This document shows positions 36,101 to 42,637 of a stretch of DNA of 64,000 nucleotides, in pieces (position 1 is the first letter of the stretch; each line of letters opens with the position of its first letter). The stretch comes from Natrarchaeobius halalkaliphilus (GTDB lineage Archaea > Halobacteriota > Halobacteria > Halobacteriales > Natrialbaceae), in the NCBI RefSeq assembly GCF_003841485.1, contig NZ_REFY01000005.1:248001-312000 (forward strand), written 5' to 3'. Under the pieces are notes generated by a model. It was not told where the DNA came from, ran no database searches, and saw nothing but the letters and a program-made list of their open reading frames with translations. The translations under genes and the position numbers were made by a program.

Positions 36101-36466
36101 TTTTTCCCGTCGAACCGATTGCGAGCGTCGATGGGGTGAACGAGAGGCGTGATCGGCGAGGGAATCGTGCCGTGAACTCCCCCATCGGTCGGCGTCTTCG
36201 TCGTGATCCTCGAAGAACTGCAGTTGGGTCATCGGCACTTGCGGGATTTGCCTGACGCCGATGGGAAGCGGCTGCCGTTTTTTCGACGAACCGAACGGCT
36301 CGGACCGGACCATCGAGTTCCCGTGACGACGGACAACTGACTCGAGGGGGCCGTCGCGACCGACGCCAGCGACGTCACGGTCGACAGTTCCGAGAGCGTC
36401 ATTGGGGACCTGAGAAGCGATCGAGCGCACCGTAAGGAGGTCCGGCACGCGATCAGTCGACGTCAC
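33176..36466 (-). CDS. 1096-aa Arg/Ser-rich disordered protein with spaced RRR motifs
   Basis: I recognise no folded domain except a short C-terminal helix (VDLEAVLQSRGLIDDLVEKI, then RKTERKRQIDRERRG). The rest is low-complexity Ser, Arg, Gly, Pro and Thr. By hand count there are about 159 Arg and 20 Lys, a very basic protein in an acidic proteome. A motif of the form Phi-x-R-S/A-Phi-R/Q-R/Q-R recurs, its hydrophobic anchors at residues 364, 501, 643, 785, 857 and 928, so steps are 137, 142, 142, 72 and 71. It sits between tube and LysM genes, where phages encode chaperones and tape measure. The start is GTG 36466; the first 100 residues have normal haloarchaeal codons. Its role is unknown: ruler, scaffold or cargo adaptor. 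Confidence 0.72.
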   Translation of the reverse strand: MTSTDRVPDLLTVRSIASQVPNDALGTVDRDVAGVGRDGPLESVVRRHGNSMVRSEPFGSSKKRQPLPIGVRQIPQVPMTQLQFFEDHDEDADRWGSSRHDSLADHASRSPHRRSQSVRREKTGRRIQRQSLSSSNASTRSPSYRFPKATGSSDGATAPGVLDTFGPVDSGGTDGRVGPIDPPESDLQGVADTIGTDGSNGSANIPVVHGRSSSSRVRANTSRRWTGSKRTAYGTVPGRITESRHVETDEFPVDPARSGEATNRREGEPRQGTKRRTQTARTRAPSRGTGRGSGREGGSRTGTVRSSPGSRSRRWASRHHVDGVRGTASPVRKDEWDGRDASVSGNPPDRVSARSTGESFARSIRRRRTAGSGVPANVALSHGSNARSTRVSSASGSKSGGELAASNHVPEPNNSRNLPRGAAQQPGLRPGGSSERSRSEPAEAHATESVARPPLDRSRPEFEGPTTHSIGGWELAATSVPAGDRSVSPSGRSGTTFARSIRRRRAPTRVGSIPGRRDASTRAGSSAPYPLRELYIPVPGLASAPLFDTESGPESASSRAEYGQNPAPSGRASAHGHSPRPTTAESAPVEAGHSRSHRTLGSKPAIHSGSTGDTGDHPIELPVGDVPDAYSVERVRARFTAAVQQRYTPPRDSARKVNRTGSGIRKSDRGPAGTLITTSSPEPPARSDRASGDSRRLYSSHTHRTPRSRSVEGDRSPRPKTTDPLETANGDFAAETPRQEPESPSRATSRGVEVAAAAVSSRGVAARSLGDVEEPRSRGQLVRSVQRRHVVTTASPMTAPGLTPQRGRVPAERRSSSRNDVHEHGGVDSDADSSGDFRERSAPLDSMAAGEDPVRTLRRGTGTVFVTDRSTVAPWNGTRRSRGTRDDITPPSVSRSEDEPSTRKRSGASDRPDLLPKRPAWRSLTGAIQRRDAVDRSTDELTRTVVHESTTGRRSGRRRAVNGQPDPAFTHAKLPPVRGPARSSERVVHPDATPPVVPDPSSESVRTGTTRSEPTVSDPPQPTGAIEESAAYPGATNEPRQPRDDASLVQPRRRDGVNQVDLEAVLQSRGLIDDLVEKIYRKTERKRQIDRERRGL

Positions 36467-36469
36467 GGT

Positions 36470-36556
36470 TCACCACCTGATCGCGGACCATGGGTTGACT
36501 CTTGACTCGTCCATCCGTTCTGATACGGAGAAACTGTTGCCGGTGTACTTAATCAT
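36470..36556 (-). CDS. Possible 28-aa protein between tube and disordered-protein genes
   Basis: ATG 36556 opens a 28-codon frame (begins MIKYTGNSFSVSERMDESRV) whose TGA is 3 nt before the GTG of the disordered protein. PVC/Afp clusters also have a tiny gene between tube and LysM genes. The coupling distance is suggestive, but there is no recognisable family and no ribosome-binding site. Confidence 0.25.
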   Translation of the reverse strand: MIKYTGNSFSVSERMDESRVNPWSAIRW

Positions 36557-36685
36557 TCGGGGCCGTGAGGAGGGCCGATTTGGCCACTGGGATCGCCGTA
36601 CCCTCCGAGCGTGGCGCTCGTGTCCGGCAAAATCGAGCCTTACTGTGAAGAATTCGGTACGCAACAGACGGTTCCGCGAGAGGAG

Positions 36686-37129
36686 TTAGGCCATCTCGCG
36701 ATCCATCTTGTCGTAGGAGATGGTAATGATGATCTTGATCGCTTCGCCGCCACTGAGCGTGTCTCCGTACTCGTACTTGACCATCCGTGCGTTGGTGAAT
36801 TTCCAGCGGACGACGGGGTTGTCGCTGGGGTCCTTGGCCGTGACGCTAATCACCTGCTCGTGTTCGTCGTCGCTGAAGTCTCGCATCGCCTCCCACCACT
36901 TGTCGATCGCCGATTTCCCGCTTTGGGCGTAGAGTTCCGCGGTGAAGGTTCCCCCAAAGTCGGGTTGATCGGCGTGTTTTATCGGGTGTCGTGGTCCCGA
37001 GCCAACCTGGTGTTCGATGACCGGAATGTTCCGTTTCGGTAGGTTCACCCGGAAGAACTGAGGCACTTCTCGACCACCAAAGTCAACGTCGAAGTCATCG
37101 GATTCGATCGGTGTCGATGTAACTGGCAT
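36686..37129 (-). CDS. Tail tube protein (gp19-like), main tube candidate
   Basis: A 147-residue inner tube protein. It shows the gp19/Pvc-tube pattern: FFRVNLPKRNIPVIEHQVGSG, FTAELYAQSGKSAIDKWWEAM, RWKFTNARMVKYEYGDTLSGG and a final strand IKIIITISYDKMDRE. Tube rings stack through these beta hairpins. The frame runs on 24 codons upstream over the preceding gene, but the ATG at 37129 is 4 nt after that gene's stop and matches the usual N terminus. Confidence 0.88.
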   Translation of the reverse strand: MPVTSTPIESDDFDVDFGGREVPQFFRVNLPKRNIPVIEHQVGSGPRHPIKHADQPDFGGTFTAELYAQSGKSAIDKWWEAMRDFSDDEHEQVISVTAKDPSDNPVVRWKFTNARMVKYEYGDTLSGGEAIKIIITISYDKMDREMA

Positions 37130-37133
37130 CGGA

Positions 37134-37574
37134 TTACTCTTCCTCCATGTAGTCGACGGAGATGACGAACATCTCGGTCGCCGTGTCCGACCGCATGGCA
37201 CACAACGTCGGTGGATGATACTCTTTGACCCACGTTCCGGTGAACTTCAGCGTGGAAATCGTCGTGGATTCCTGATCTTTGATGAAGATCGTGAGCGGCT
37301 TTTTGATCGCGCTGGTGTCCCCGGTTGTCGCTGCCAGATCGTGTTCGTCGTACAGCTTGGTGGACATGTCCGCCTTGATGTCGCGGTGGACTACGAGGTC
37401 GCCGAACAGCAACCTGCCCTGGGTTTCCTGTACCGGGTCCGGGTTCCCGTTGTCGTGGGTGATCTGCTCGATTCGTTGCTCGGGAAGTTCGATGTCGGTG
37501 ACCGTTGGAATCTCATCGCCGTCGTGTTCAAAGGTGAAATACGACGACTTGAGAAGTCTGATATCTGCGGACAT
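37134..37574 (-). CDS. Tail tube-like protein, second copy
   Basis: A 146-residue gp19-family protein (YFTFEHDGDEIPTVTDIELPEQRIEQI; LLFGDLVVHRDIKA; LKFTGTWVKEYHPPTLCAMRSDTATEMFVISVDYMEE). It is shorter and more divergent than the next tube gene, so it may form a tube-initiator or adapter ring rather than the main tube, as inferred for accessory tube paralogues in PVC/Afp. It starts 4 nt after the sheath stop. Confidence 0.85.
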   Translation of the reverse strand: MSADIRLLKSSYFTFEHDGDEIPTVTDIELPEQRIEQITHDNGNPDPVQETQGRLLFGDLVVHRDIKADMSTKLYDEHDLAATTGDTSAIKKPLTIFIKDQESTTISTLKFTGTWVKEYHPPTLCAMRSDTATEMFVISVDYMEEE

Positions 37575-37578
37575 TGGA

Positions 37579-39312
37579 TTATGAGTCTCCGGTCCACTGA
37601 CCGATTCTGAAGATCACGAACTCAGCCGGCTTCACCGGAGCTACACCGATCTCACAGATCAGCCGTCCGTTGTCGATATCGTCTTGGGTCATCGTCGATC
37701 CCTTTCCACAGTCGACGTAAAATGCCTCGCTGGCCGAGGTGCCCATCAACGCACCATCGCGCCACTGAGTCGTCAGGTACTGTTCGATTGTCTGAGTCAC
37801 TCGAGCCCACAGGTCCTGGTCATTCGGTTCGAAAACCGCCCACTGGGTTCCCTCGTCGATCGATTGCTTGAGGAACAGGAACAGACGACGAACGTTAACG
37901 TACTTCCACTCGGGATCGCTCGAAGTCGTCCGAGCGCCCCAAACGCGAATCCCACGCCCCTGGAAGCTCCGGATGCAGTTGATTCCCTTCGGATTCAGGA
38001 TGTCCTGTTCAGCTTTCGTCAGGTCGACCTGTAGCGACATCGCACCGCGGACAACCATGTTCGCAGGTGCTTCGTGGACGCCGCCTTCGTTGTCGTTTCT
38101 GGCGTAAATTCCGGCGACGTGACCGCCCGGCGGAACCAGTTCCTGAACCCCTTTTTCAGGGTGCATCACGTTGATCCAGGGGTAGTAATACGCCGCGTAC
38201 GTCGAGTCGGCTGGCGTCTCGTGATCGGCCACCGGATCGGGGTTTTGCTCGGCTTGTAGCACCGCAATCCGTTCTTTCATGTTCTCACAGTGGGCGACGA
38301 GCGCTTCCGTCAGCCCGGGAACGTCGTTCTCATCGGGCGCGCAGACGATCGAAATGTTTGAGATCTCTTCGAACGCAGCGAGGCCCGTTCGCTGCCCGGG
38401 CGTTCCGTCGCCCTCATAGTCACCAACCGTTACCCCGTCGCCGCCGTCGGTGAGGAGTTGCGCTTCGCTCGCGGCTTTAACTTCCTCGAGCAGTTCGGGC
38501 TTGTTCTGATCGGTATCGACGTCGAGTTCCTCGGCGACTTCGACCAGTTCGTCCTTGGTCATGTCCTCGAGTTCGTCCCCGTCGGGGAGATCCGGACCCT
38601 CGCCGCCATCATCGCCATCGTCGTCGCCACCGTCGGCCCCGTTTTCGCCACCGTTGACGCCGCCATCGGTGCTTGCAATCTTGAGCCAGACGGTCTGGTT
38701 CTCCGGCCGGCCGTCGCCCAGTTTTTCGATCTCGATGAAGTTGGACGAGCCCTCGATCGCGCTCTCGTAGTACTGGGTCGACCCTTCGTCAGCATTGATC
38801 TCGTCGAATCGTTCTTCGTTCGTCGGCATCGGGTCCGGCTCGTCGCCGTCGGGGTCTTCGACGTCGTCGGGATCCGCATCCGACCAGTAGCGGACGGTGA
38901 GGCCGAACACCGTGTTGTCCGAAGCGGACATCGGTGCGTCGGTAACCGTTACGGCGACCTGTCCACCCCAGTCACCCGGCCCGACCGCTCGAGCGCCGAT
39001 GACGTCGTCTCCATCGTCGTTACTCAGCGTCGCAGTACCGACGTCGGAGCGGGAAGCGTCCGTGACGCGCCCGACGAACGCTCTACTGCCGCCGTTTTTG
39101 AAGAAGCCGTCGATAGCGTGAGTGAGAAACGAATCGTCGACGTAGCCGCCGAACTTTCGTTTGTAATCGTTGAATCCGGTCACGAGCTGCGGTTTGAGCG
39201 GCCCGCGTTCTGTCTGTCCGAGGAATCCTGCTGTGCTGGTGCTTACGCCTTCGACGGATTTGGATCCTTCCGTCTCTTCGACGTAGACACCCGGTGAGAG
39301 GTATTCTGGCAT
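37579..39312 (-). CDS. Contractile sheath protein with Rho_N/SAP-like insert
   Basis: A 577-residue sheath subunit. N-terminal MPEYLSPGVYVEETEGSKSVEGVSTSTAGFLG and the C-terminal half (YYYPWINVMHPEKG; PPGGHVAGIYARND; GINCIRSFQGRGIRVWGARTTSSDPEWKYVNVRR; VAPVKPAEFVIFRIGQWTG) are diagnostic of the tail sheath family. Between them is a variable outer domain with an acidic Gly/Asp linker (215-246) and a helical module at 247-281 (EDMTKDELVEVAEELDVDTD) that looks like a Rho N-terminal/SAP fold. Only one sheath gene is present, whereas PVC/Afp have three. The insert would face outward on the particle. Confidence 0.92.
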   Translation of the reverse strand: MPEYLSPGVYVEETEGSKSVEGVSTSTAGFLGQTERGPLKPQLVTGFNDYKRKFGGYVDDSFLTHAIDGFFKNGGSRAFVGRVTDASRSDVGTATLSNDDGDDVIGARAVGPGDWGGQVAVTVTDAPMSASDNTVFGLTVRYWSDADPDDVEDPDGDEPDPMPTNEERFDEINADEGSTQYYESAIEGSSNFIEIEKLGDGRPENQTVWLKIASTDGGVNGGENGADGGDDDGDDGGEGPDLPDGDELEDMTKDELVEVAEELDVDTDQNKPELLEEVKAASEAQLLTDGGDGVTVGDYEGDGTPGQRTGLAAFEEISNISIVCAPDENDVPGLTEALVAHCENMKERIAVLQAEQNPDPVADHETPADSTYAAYYYPWINVMHPEKGVQELVPPGGHVAGIYARNDNEGGVHEAPANMVVRGAMSLQVDLTKAEQDILNPKGINCIRSFQGRGIRVWGARTTSSDPEWKYVNVRRLFLFLKQSIDEGTQWAVFEPNDQDLWARVTQTIEQYLTTQWRDGALMGTSASEAFYVDCGKGSTMTQDDIDNGRLICEIGVAPVKPAEFVIFRIGQWTGDS

Positions 39313-39788
39313 CGTTGTATTCGTCCCTGTACGACCGGCGATGAACCGAACGGTCCACCGCGTCGGCGTACAGCTGAATGCGTCGTTCTCACGACGGTCA
39401 CTTAGTCGTTCTCGGGTGTTATGAAGGTGTGAAAGTACGTTCGATGGGGCGGCCTCTCTGTTCGAGTCGGGTAGAGGTCGTTTCCGAGGGAACGATACCG
39501 GCTTATGAAGGTACGAACAGTTACCGGACTCGTCATCGGAGACGGCTTTCGCTCGAACCGTTCAGTGGCTGGTCGATGATCGGTTGCCAGCCTGGGATCC
39601 AACCGTCGAAACTATCCGGATGATTCCGACAGCCAAGTCCAGCCGATCACGTCCACAAACGTTCACCTCCCATTCGTTCCATGCGTTGTTCCCTATCTGG
39701 GATTCAGCGCGCACGTAAGTGCCAAAACTCGAGCGGTCTGACTCGCGTCCGGTAGTGATCCGGATCCTCGAGTGCCGTGAAAAATGGA
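39313..39788. promoter_or_regulatory. 476-bp gap upstream of sheath gene
   Basis: No gene is supported on either strand. It holds two direct repeats of TTATGAAGGT (39419-39428 and 39503-39512, 84 bp apart) and one GGTGTTAT half-site (39415-39422) like the arms of the palindrome before the cap gene. On the minus strand the repeats read ACCTTCATAA and could double as weak TATA elements. An internal promoter for the abundant sheath and tube proteins is plausible. Confidence 0.35.
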
Positions 39789-40247
39789 TCAGCTGGTTCG
39801 GGCGTCGAGTGACTCGTAGGCGAGTTCGAGCCGTTCGATCGAGAGTCCGGTTTCCTCTCGGTCGGATCGTGCGTTGGCGACGAGTTCCGGACCATCCCAC
39901 CGCACTGGATAGGCATTGATCAGGACCCACGTCCATCTGGTTCGATCCTCCCGATCTTTCATCGCAACGCTCACTTTCGATCGGACGTCGGCTCTCGCCC
40001 CCGACAGCGATTCCATGATCCAGTCGAGAAATCCGTCGTCGTCCGTCACTCCGCGATGAAGCGTGACGTTCGAGTAGGCCACGTCGCTCGGAAACGTATG
40101 CGTAACTTCGTGGAGTCCACCCTCACGATACTCGAGGACGTTCGATTCGGCACCAAGTCCTGAAATCCTGGTGAAGCCACCGACCATGTCGTCGTCGATG
40201 CGTACTTCGTACGTGAAGTTCGTGTACGGGCTGTCGTGTCCGGTCAT
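39789..40247 (-). CDS. Tail tube-like protein, first in operon (Pvc1/gp54-type position)
   Basis: A 152-residue gp19-family protein: SPYTNFTYEVRIDDDMVGGFTRISGLGAESNVLEYREGG, HRGVTDDDGFLDWIMESLSG and VLINAYPVRWDGPELVANARSD. It starts 5 nt after the stop of the DUF6760-type frame. It is likely to be a tube terminator/initiator ring because a separate main tube gene follows the sheath. Confidence 0.85.
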   Translation of the reverse strand: MTGHDSPYTNFTYEVRIDDDMVGGFTRISGLGAESNVLEYREGGLHEVTHTFPSDVAYSNVTLHRGVTDDDGFLDWIMESLSGARADVRSKVSVAMKDREDRTRWTWVLINAYPVRWDGPELVANARSDREETGLSIERLELAYESLDARTS

Positions 40248-40252
40248 AGGTG

Positions 40253-40498
40253 TCAGATCATCTCCTCGAGGTTCGCGACGGGGAGGTCATCGACCCGGTG
40301 ATCGGGATCGAGTGAGGTATCCGAACCGCCCGCCTCGTTTTTCTGTTCGTTTATCTGGCTAATGTTGCGGCACCAGCGCTGTCGTTCCCAGTGGGGAAGC
40401 TCGAGTATCTCCTGGCGCGACCAGTTGAAGTAGTACGCGACGAACGCGATTTCTTCGTAGAGCCGCTCCGTTGGATACGGGTCGATTCCCGTTACGAG
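40253..40498 (-). CDS. DUF6760-type frame, reached by -1 frameshift from the chaperone
   Basis: 81 codons reading PYPTERLYEEIAFVAYYFNW, then SRQEILELPHWERQRWCRNI, a pattern I recall for small CIS/phage proteins encoded directly after the tail-assembly chaperone. In-frame, the upstream stop is the TGA at 40523-40521, and between it and the conserved block there is no ATG, GTG or TTG. The frame overlaps the end of the chaperone in the -1 phase, across a GGGAAAC heptamer. The expected product is a chaperone fusion of about 225 residues made by a fraction of ribosomes. An unusual start codon is the alternative. Confidence 0.75.
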   Translation of the reverse strand, partial: LVTGIDPYPTERLYEEIAFVAYYFNWSRQEILELPHWERQRWCRNISQINEQKNEAGGSDTSLDPDHRVDDLPVANLEEMI

Positions 40499-40519
40499 TT
40501 TCCCGGTTCGCTGTCCTCC
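40478..40519 (-). promoter_or_regulatory. Candidate programmed -1 frameshift signal
   Basis: Three elements in order on the minus strand. GGAGG (40519-40515) can pair with the 16S anti-Shine-Dalgarno. After 10 nt comes the heptamer G GGA AAC (40504-40498), of the X XXY YYZ type and in phase with the chaperone codons GGA and AAC. After 5 nt comes a hairpin, ACGGG with CCCGT around a 6-nt loop. The chaperone TAA is at 40494-40492. Spacing resembles the E. coli dnaX signal, and the heptamer resembles lambda GGGAAAG. Confidence 0.7.
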
Positions 40520-40929
40520 TCAGCAGTTGTCTTTTCACCCTGGTCGACATTCAGTGGTTCGTCAGGTTCAATCGACGAGGTCGAGTCGGCGGTTTCGTCA
40601 TCGGGGACCGTCACGTCCTCGAAGTCTGTGCGGCCGTCGTTGATTCGTTCGTACAGTTCCTGAAGATACTCCAGGTCCGGAACGAACAGAGACTCGACGA
40701 CGTCGGGTGACACCTCGTCAACGGTGCCAATCTGTGTGGTGACGCGGGAAAGCAGAAGGACGGTCAGATACGATGCGTTCTCTTGCACGCGAGGATCGTT
40801 CAGCGGTTTGATTTCGTCCGCAGCAGTCGCAAGACGCATCCGGCCGTCCCTGTGAACGGTACCCTCGTCGTCGACGTATCCTCTGGGTAGTGTGAACTCG
40901 AATTCCGTCTGTAGGCTTGGCTGAGACAT
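40492..40929 (-). CDS. Tail-assembly chaperone-like protein, first gene of CIS operon
   Basis: A 145-residue protein with the conserved CIS/phage pattern TEFEFTLPRGYVDDEGTVHRDG...RLATAADEIKPLNDPRVQENASYLTVLLLSRV and SLFVPDLEYLQELYERIN, followed by an acidic tail. It occupies the place of phage tail-assembly chaperones (lambda gpG-like role). The frame opens at ATG 40959, but the only good TATA box (40956-40967) lies over that ATG and predicts transcription from about 40935, so I use ATG 40929. Its last codons carry the -1 frameshift signal. Confidence 0.85.
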   Translation of the reverse strand: MSQPSLQTEFEFTLPRGYVDDEGTVHRDGRMRLATAADEIKPLNDPRVQENASYLTVLLLSRVTTQIGTVDEVSPDVVESLFVPDLEYLQELYERINDGRTDFEDVTVPDDETADSTSSIEPDEPLNVDQGEKTTAEEDSEPGNS

Positions 40930-40955
40930 CTCGTGGCTGATAAGCGTATTCGAAA

Positions 40956-40967
40956 GCATATATACGT
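40956..40967 (-). promoter_or_regulatory. TATA box of the CIS operon
   Basis: On the minus strand ACGTATATATGC, centred about 27 nt before a start site near 40935 and so about 33 nt before ATG 40929. It is the strongest promoter-like element at the head of the 25-kb minus-strand operon. Confidence 0.55.
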
Positions 40968-41016
40968 TTTCCCGTGGTCGGCGAGTGTAGCCGCGACAGG
41001 GTAACGTGGCCCCTTC

Positions 41017-42519
41017 CTATCCGCGAATCATCGACACGAGGGTCGTAGCGAGTGCGGCGACCGCGAGAATCGCGAGGGCGAAACCGGTGAAAACGGCGAA
41101 CGATCCGACGATATCGGCGCCGCCGACGAGAATCAGCATCACCGCCACCAGCCCGATCGCGGTGCCCCAGAACGCCCGAATGATCCCTGGTGGATCGACC
41201 GTATTCTTGCTCGTCATCATTGCGACACTCATCGTCTGTGAGTCCGCGGAGTTGATGATGAACAGCAACCCGATCCCGAGAAACAGAAAGAGGAACAGCT
41301 CACCGAACGGGAATTCAAGCAGCAACGGAAACGCCGCGACTGCGAACCCCTCCGTCTCGATTAGCGAGAGGGTCTCTCCGCCGTCGGAGATCGCCTGTCG
41401 GACGACGCCGCCACCGACGACGTAAAACCAGACCATATTCGCGAGCCCGCTCGCGACCACGGCATAGGCGACGATTTCACGAAGGGACCGGCCGTAGGAG
41501 ATTCGGGCAGTAAAGAGACCGTAGCCGGCCGAGATCGAGAACCAGATCGCCGTATTGTAGTGGTGCCAGATGGCGACCCACTCGGTCTGGATGCTCGTCG
41601 CCAGCGCGTACAGGTGTGATGGCTGGGCTGCCGTCGCACCGATCGAGAGGCCCACGATTTCGGATGCACCACCGAACACGAAGGTTGCGCCACCCATGAC
41701 GAGAAACAGTCCGAGACTGAGGACCGAAATCCGCCGGATCCCCCTGTTGAGTCCGGTGTACGCAGAAAGCGTGTAGACGAGCGTTACCGCAGCAATGAAC
41801 AACACCGTTCCGGTCTCCGGGGACGCCACACCCCACTGGAAGCTGATGCCGGCCAGGAAGTTCTGGGTCGTCTCCATGATCGACGACGCCAGACCGAAGA
41901 CGAGCCCCGAAATAGCGAAAATATCGACGATAGCTGCCAGCATCGGTCGATCACGAACCAGCGGATACAATGCACTCGAGACGCGGAACGGGGCATCGTC
42001 CCGGTAGTAATAGTATCCGATCGGAACAGCGAACACGGCAGACGTCGCCGATGTGATGATTCCCCAGTGCGTCAGGGTAAAGCTCATTCCCCAGACGCCT
42101 CGATCGTGCGCATCTACACCGGGGTCGATTCCCGGTGGAACGTCGAGCATGTAGTAGGCTGCTTCACCAGGGCCAAAGAACGCGATCCCTGCAGCGATTC
42201 CGATCGCGAACAGCATCGCGAAGTACGTTCCGTTTCCATACGCCGGCGTCGCGTCGTCGCCACCGAGAGTGATCCGCCCCCACGGACCTACCGCAATAAT
42301 CCCGAGGACGACCAGTGAGATCGCGAGCGCCAGCCCGAACACGAACCCGACCTCGAACAGCAAGAAACCCTCGAGTGCACTGACTCCGGTACCTGTCGGG
42401 CCTGGAAGTAAAACGAGGAGGCCAGAAACGGCGGCGAGAACCGCCAACGATCCCACGACGACCGTCTGATTTGCTCCGTCCAAAAGGGCAGAGACGTGCG
42501 TGCTAAACTGGTCGTTCAT
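41017..42519 (-). CDS. BCCT-family transporter
   Basis: A roughly 500-residue betaine/carnitine/choline-type secondary transporter with about 12 membrane segments. The family signature region is visible as EWVAIWHHYNTAIWFSISAG followed by YGLFTARISYG; the glycine stretch GIAAGIAFFGPGEAAYY corresponds to the Na/substrate-binding helix. Compared with classic BetP the tryptophan box is partly degenerate. It would import a compatible solute. ATG 42534 opens the frame, but a TATA box at 42547-42558 predicts a start near 42526, favouring ATG 42519. It lies 57 bp upstream of the CIS operon promoter on the same strand. Confidence 0.87.
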   Translation of the reverse strand: MNDQFSTHVSALLDGANQTVVVGSLAVLAAVSGLLVLLPGPTGTGVSALEGFLLFEVGFVFGLALAISLVVLGIIAVGPWGRITLGGDDATPAYGNGTYFAMLFAIGIAAGIAFFGPGEAAYYMLDVPPGIDPGVDAHDRGVWGMSFTLTHWGIITSATSAVFAVPIGYYYYRDDAPFRVSSALYPLVRDRPMLAAIVDIFAISGLVFGLASSIMETTQNFLAGISFQWGVASPETGTVLFIAAVTLVYTLSAYTGLNRGIRRISVLSLGLFLVMGGATFVFGGASEIVGLSIGATAAQPSHLYALATSIQTEWVAIWHHYNTAIWFSISAGYGLFTARISYGRSLREIVAYAVVASGLANMVWFYVVGGGVVRQAISDGGETLSLIETEGFAVAAFPLLLEFPFGELFLFLFLGIGLLFIINSADSQTMSVAMMTSKNTVDPPGIIRAFWGTAIGLVAVMLILVGGADIVGSFAVFTGFALAILAVAALATTLVSMIRG

Positions 42520-42546
42520 TTCATCTCGTGCCATACTTTCAAACTT

Positions 42547-42558
42547 CCGTATATATCC
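42547..42558 (-). promoter_or_regulatory. TATA box for BCCT gene
   Basis: On the minus strand GGATATATACGG, centred about 34 nt before ATG 42519. It decides the start choice for the transporter. Confidence 0.5.
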
Positions 42559-42603
42559 GTTCTGGTTTCGGCTGTTTTGACTGACAGTCTCCGACGGAAA
42601 ACG

Positions 42604-42611
42604 TTATATGA
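42604..42611 (+). promoter_or_regulatory. TATA box for carbamoyltransferase gene
   Basis: TTATATGA lies about 30 nt before the ATG at 42638, divergent from the BCCT promoter. Confidence 0.5.
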
Positions 42612-42637
42612 TTACTCAATAATCGTGTAGACACATT

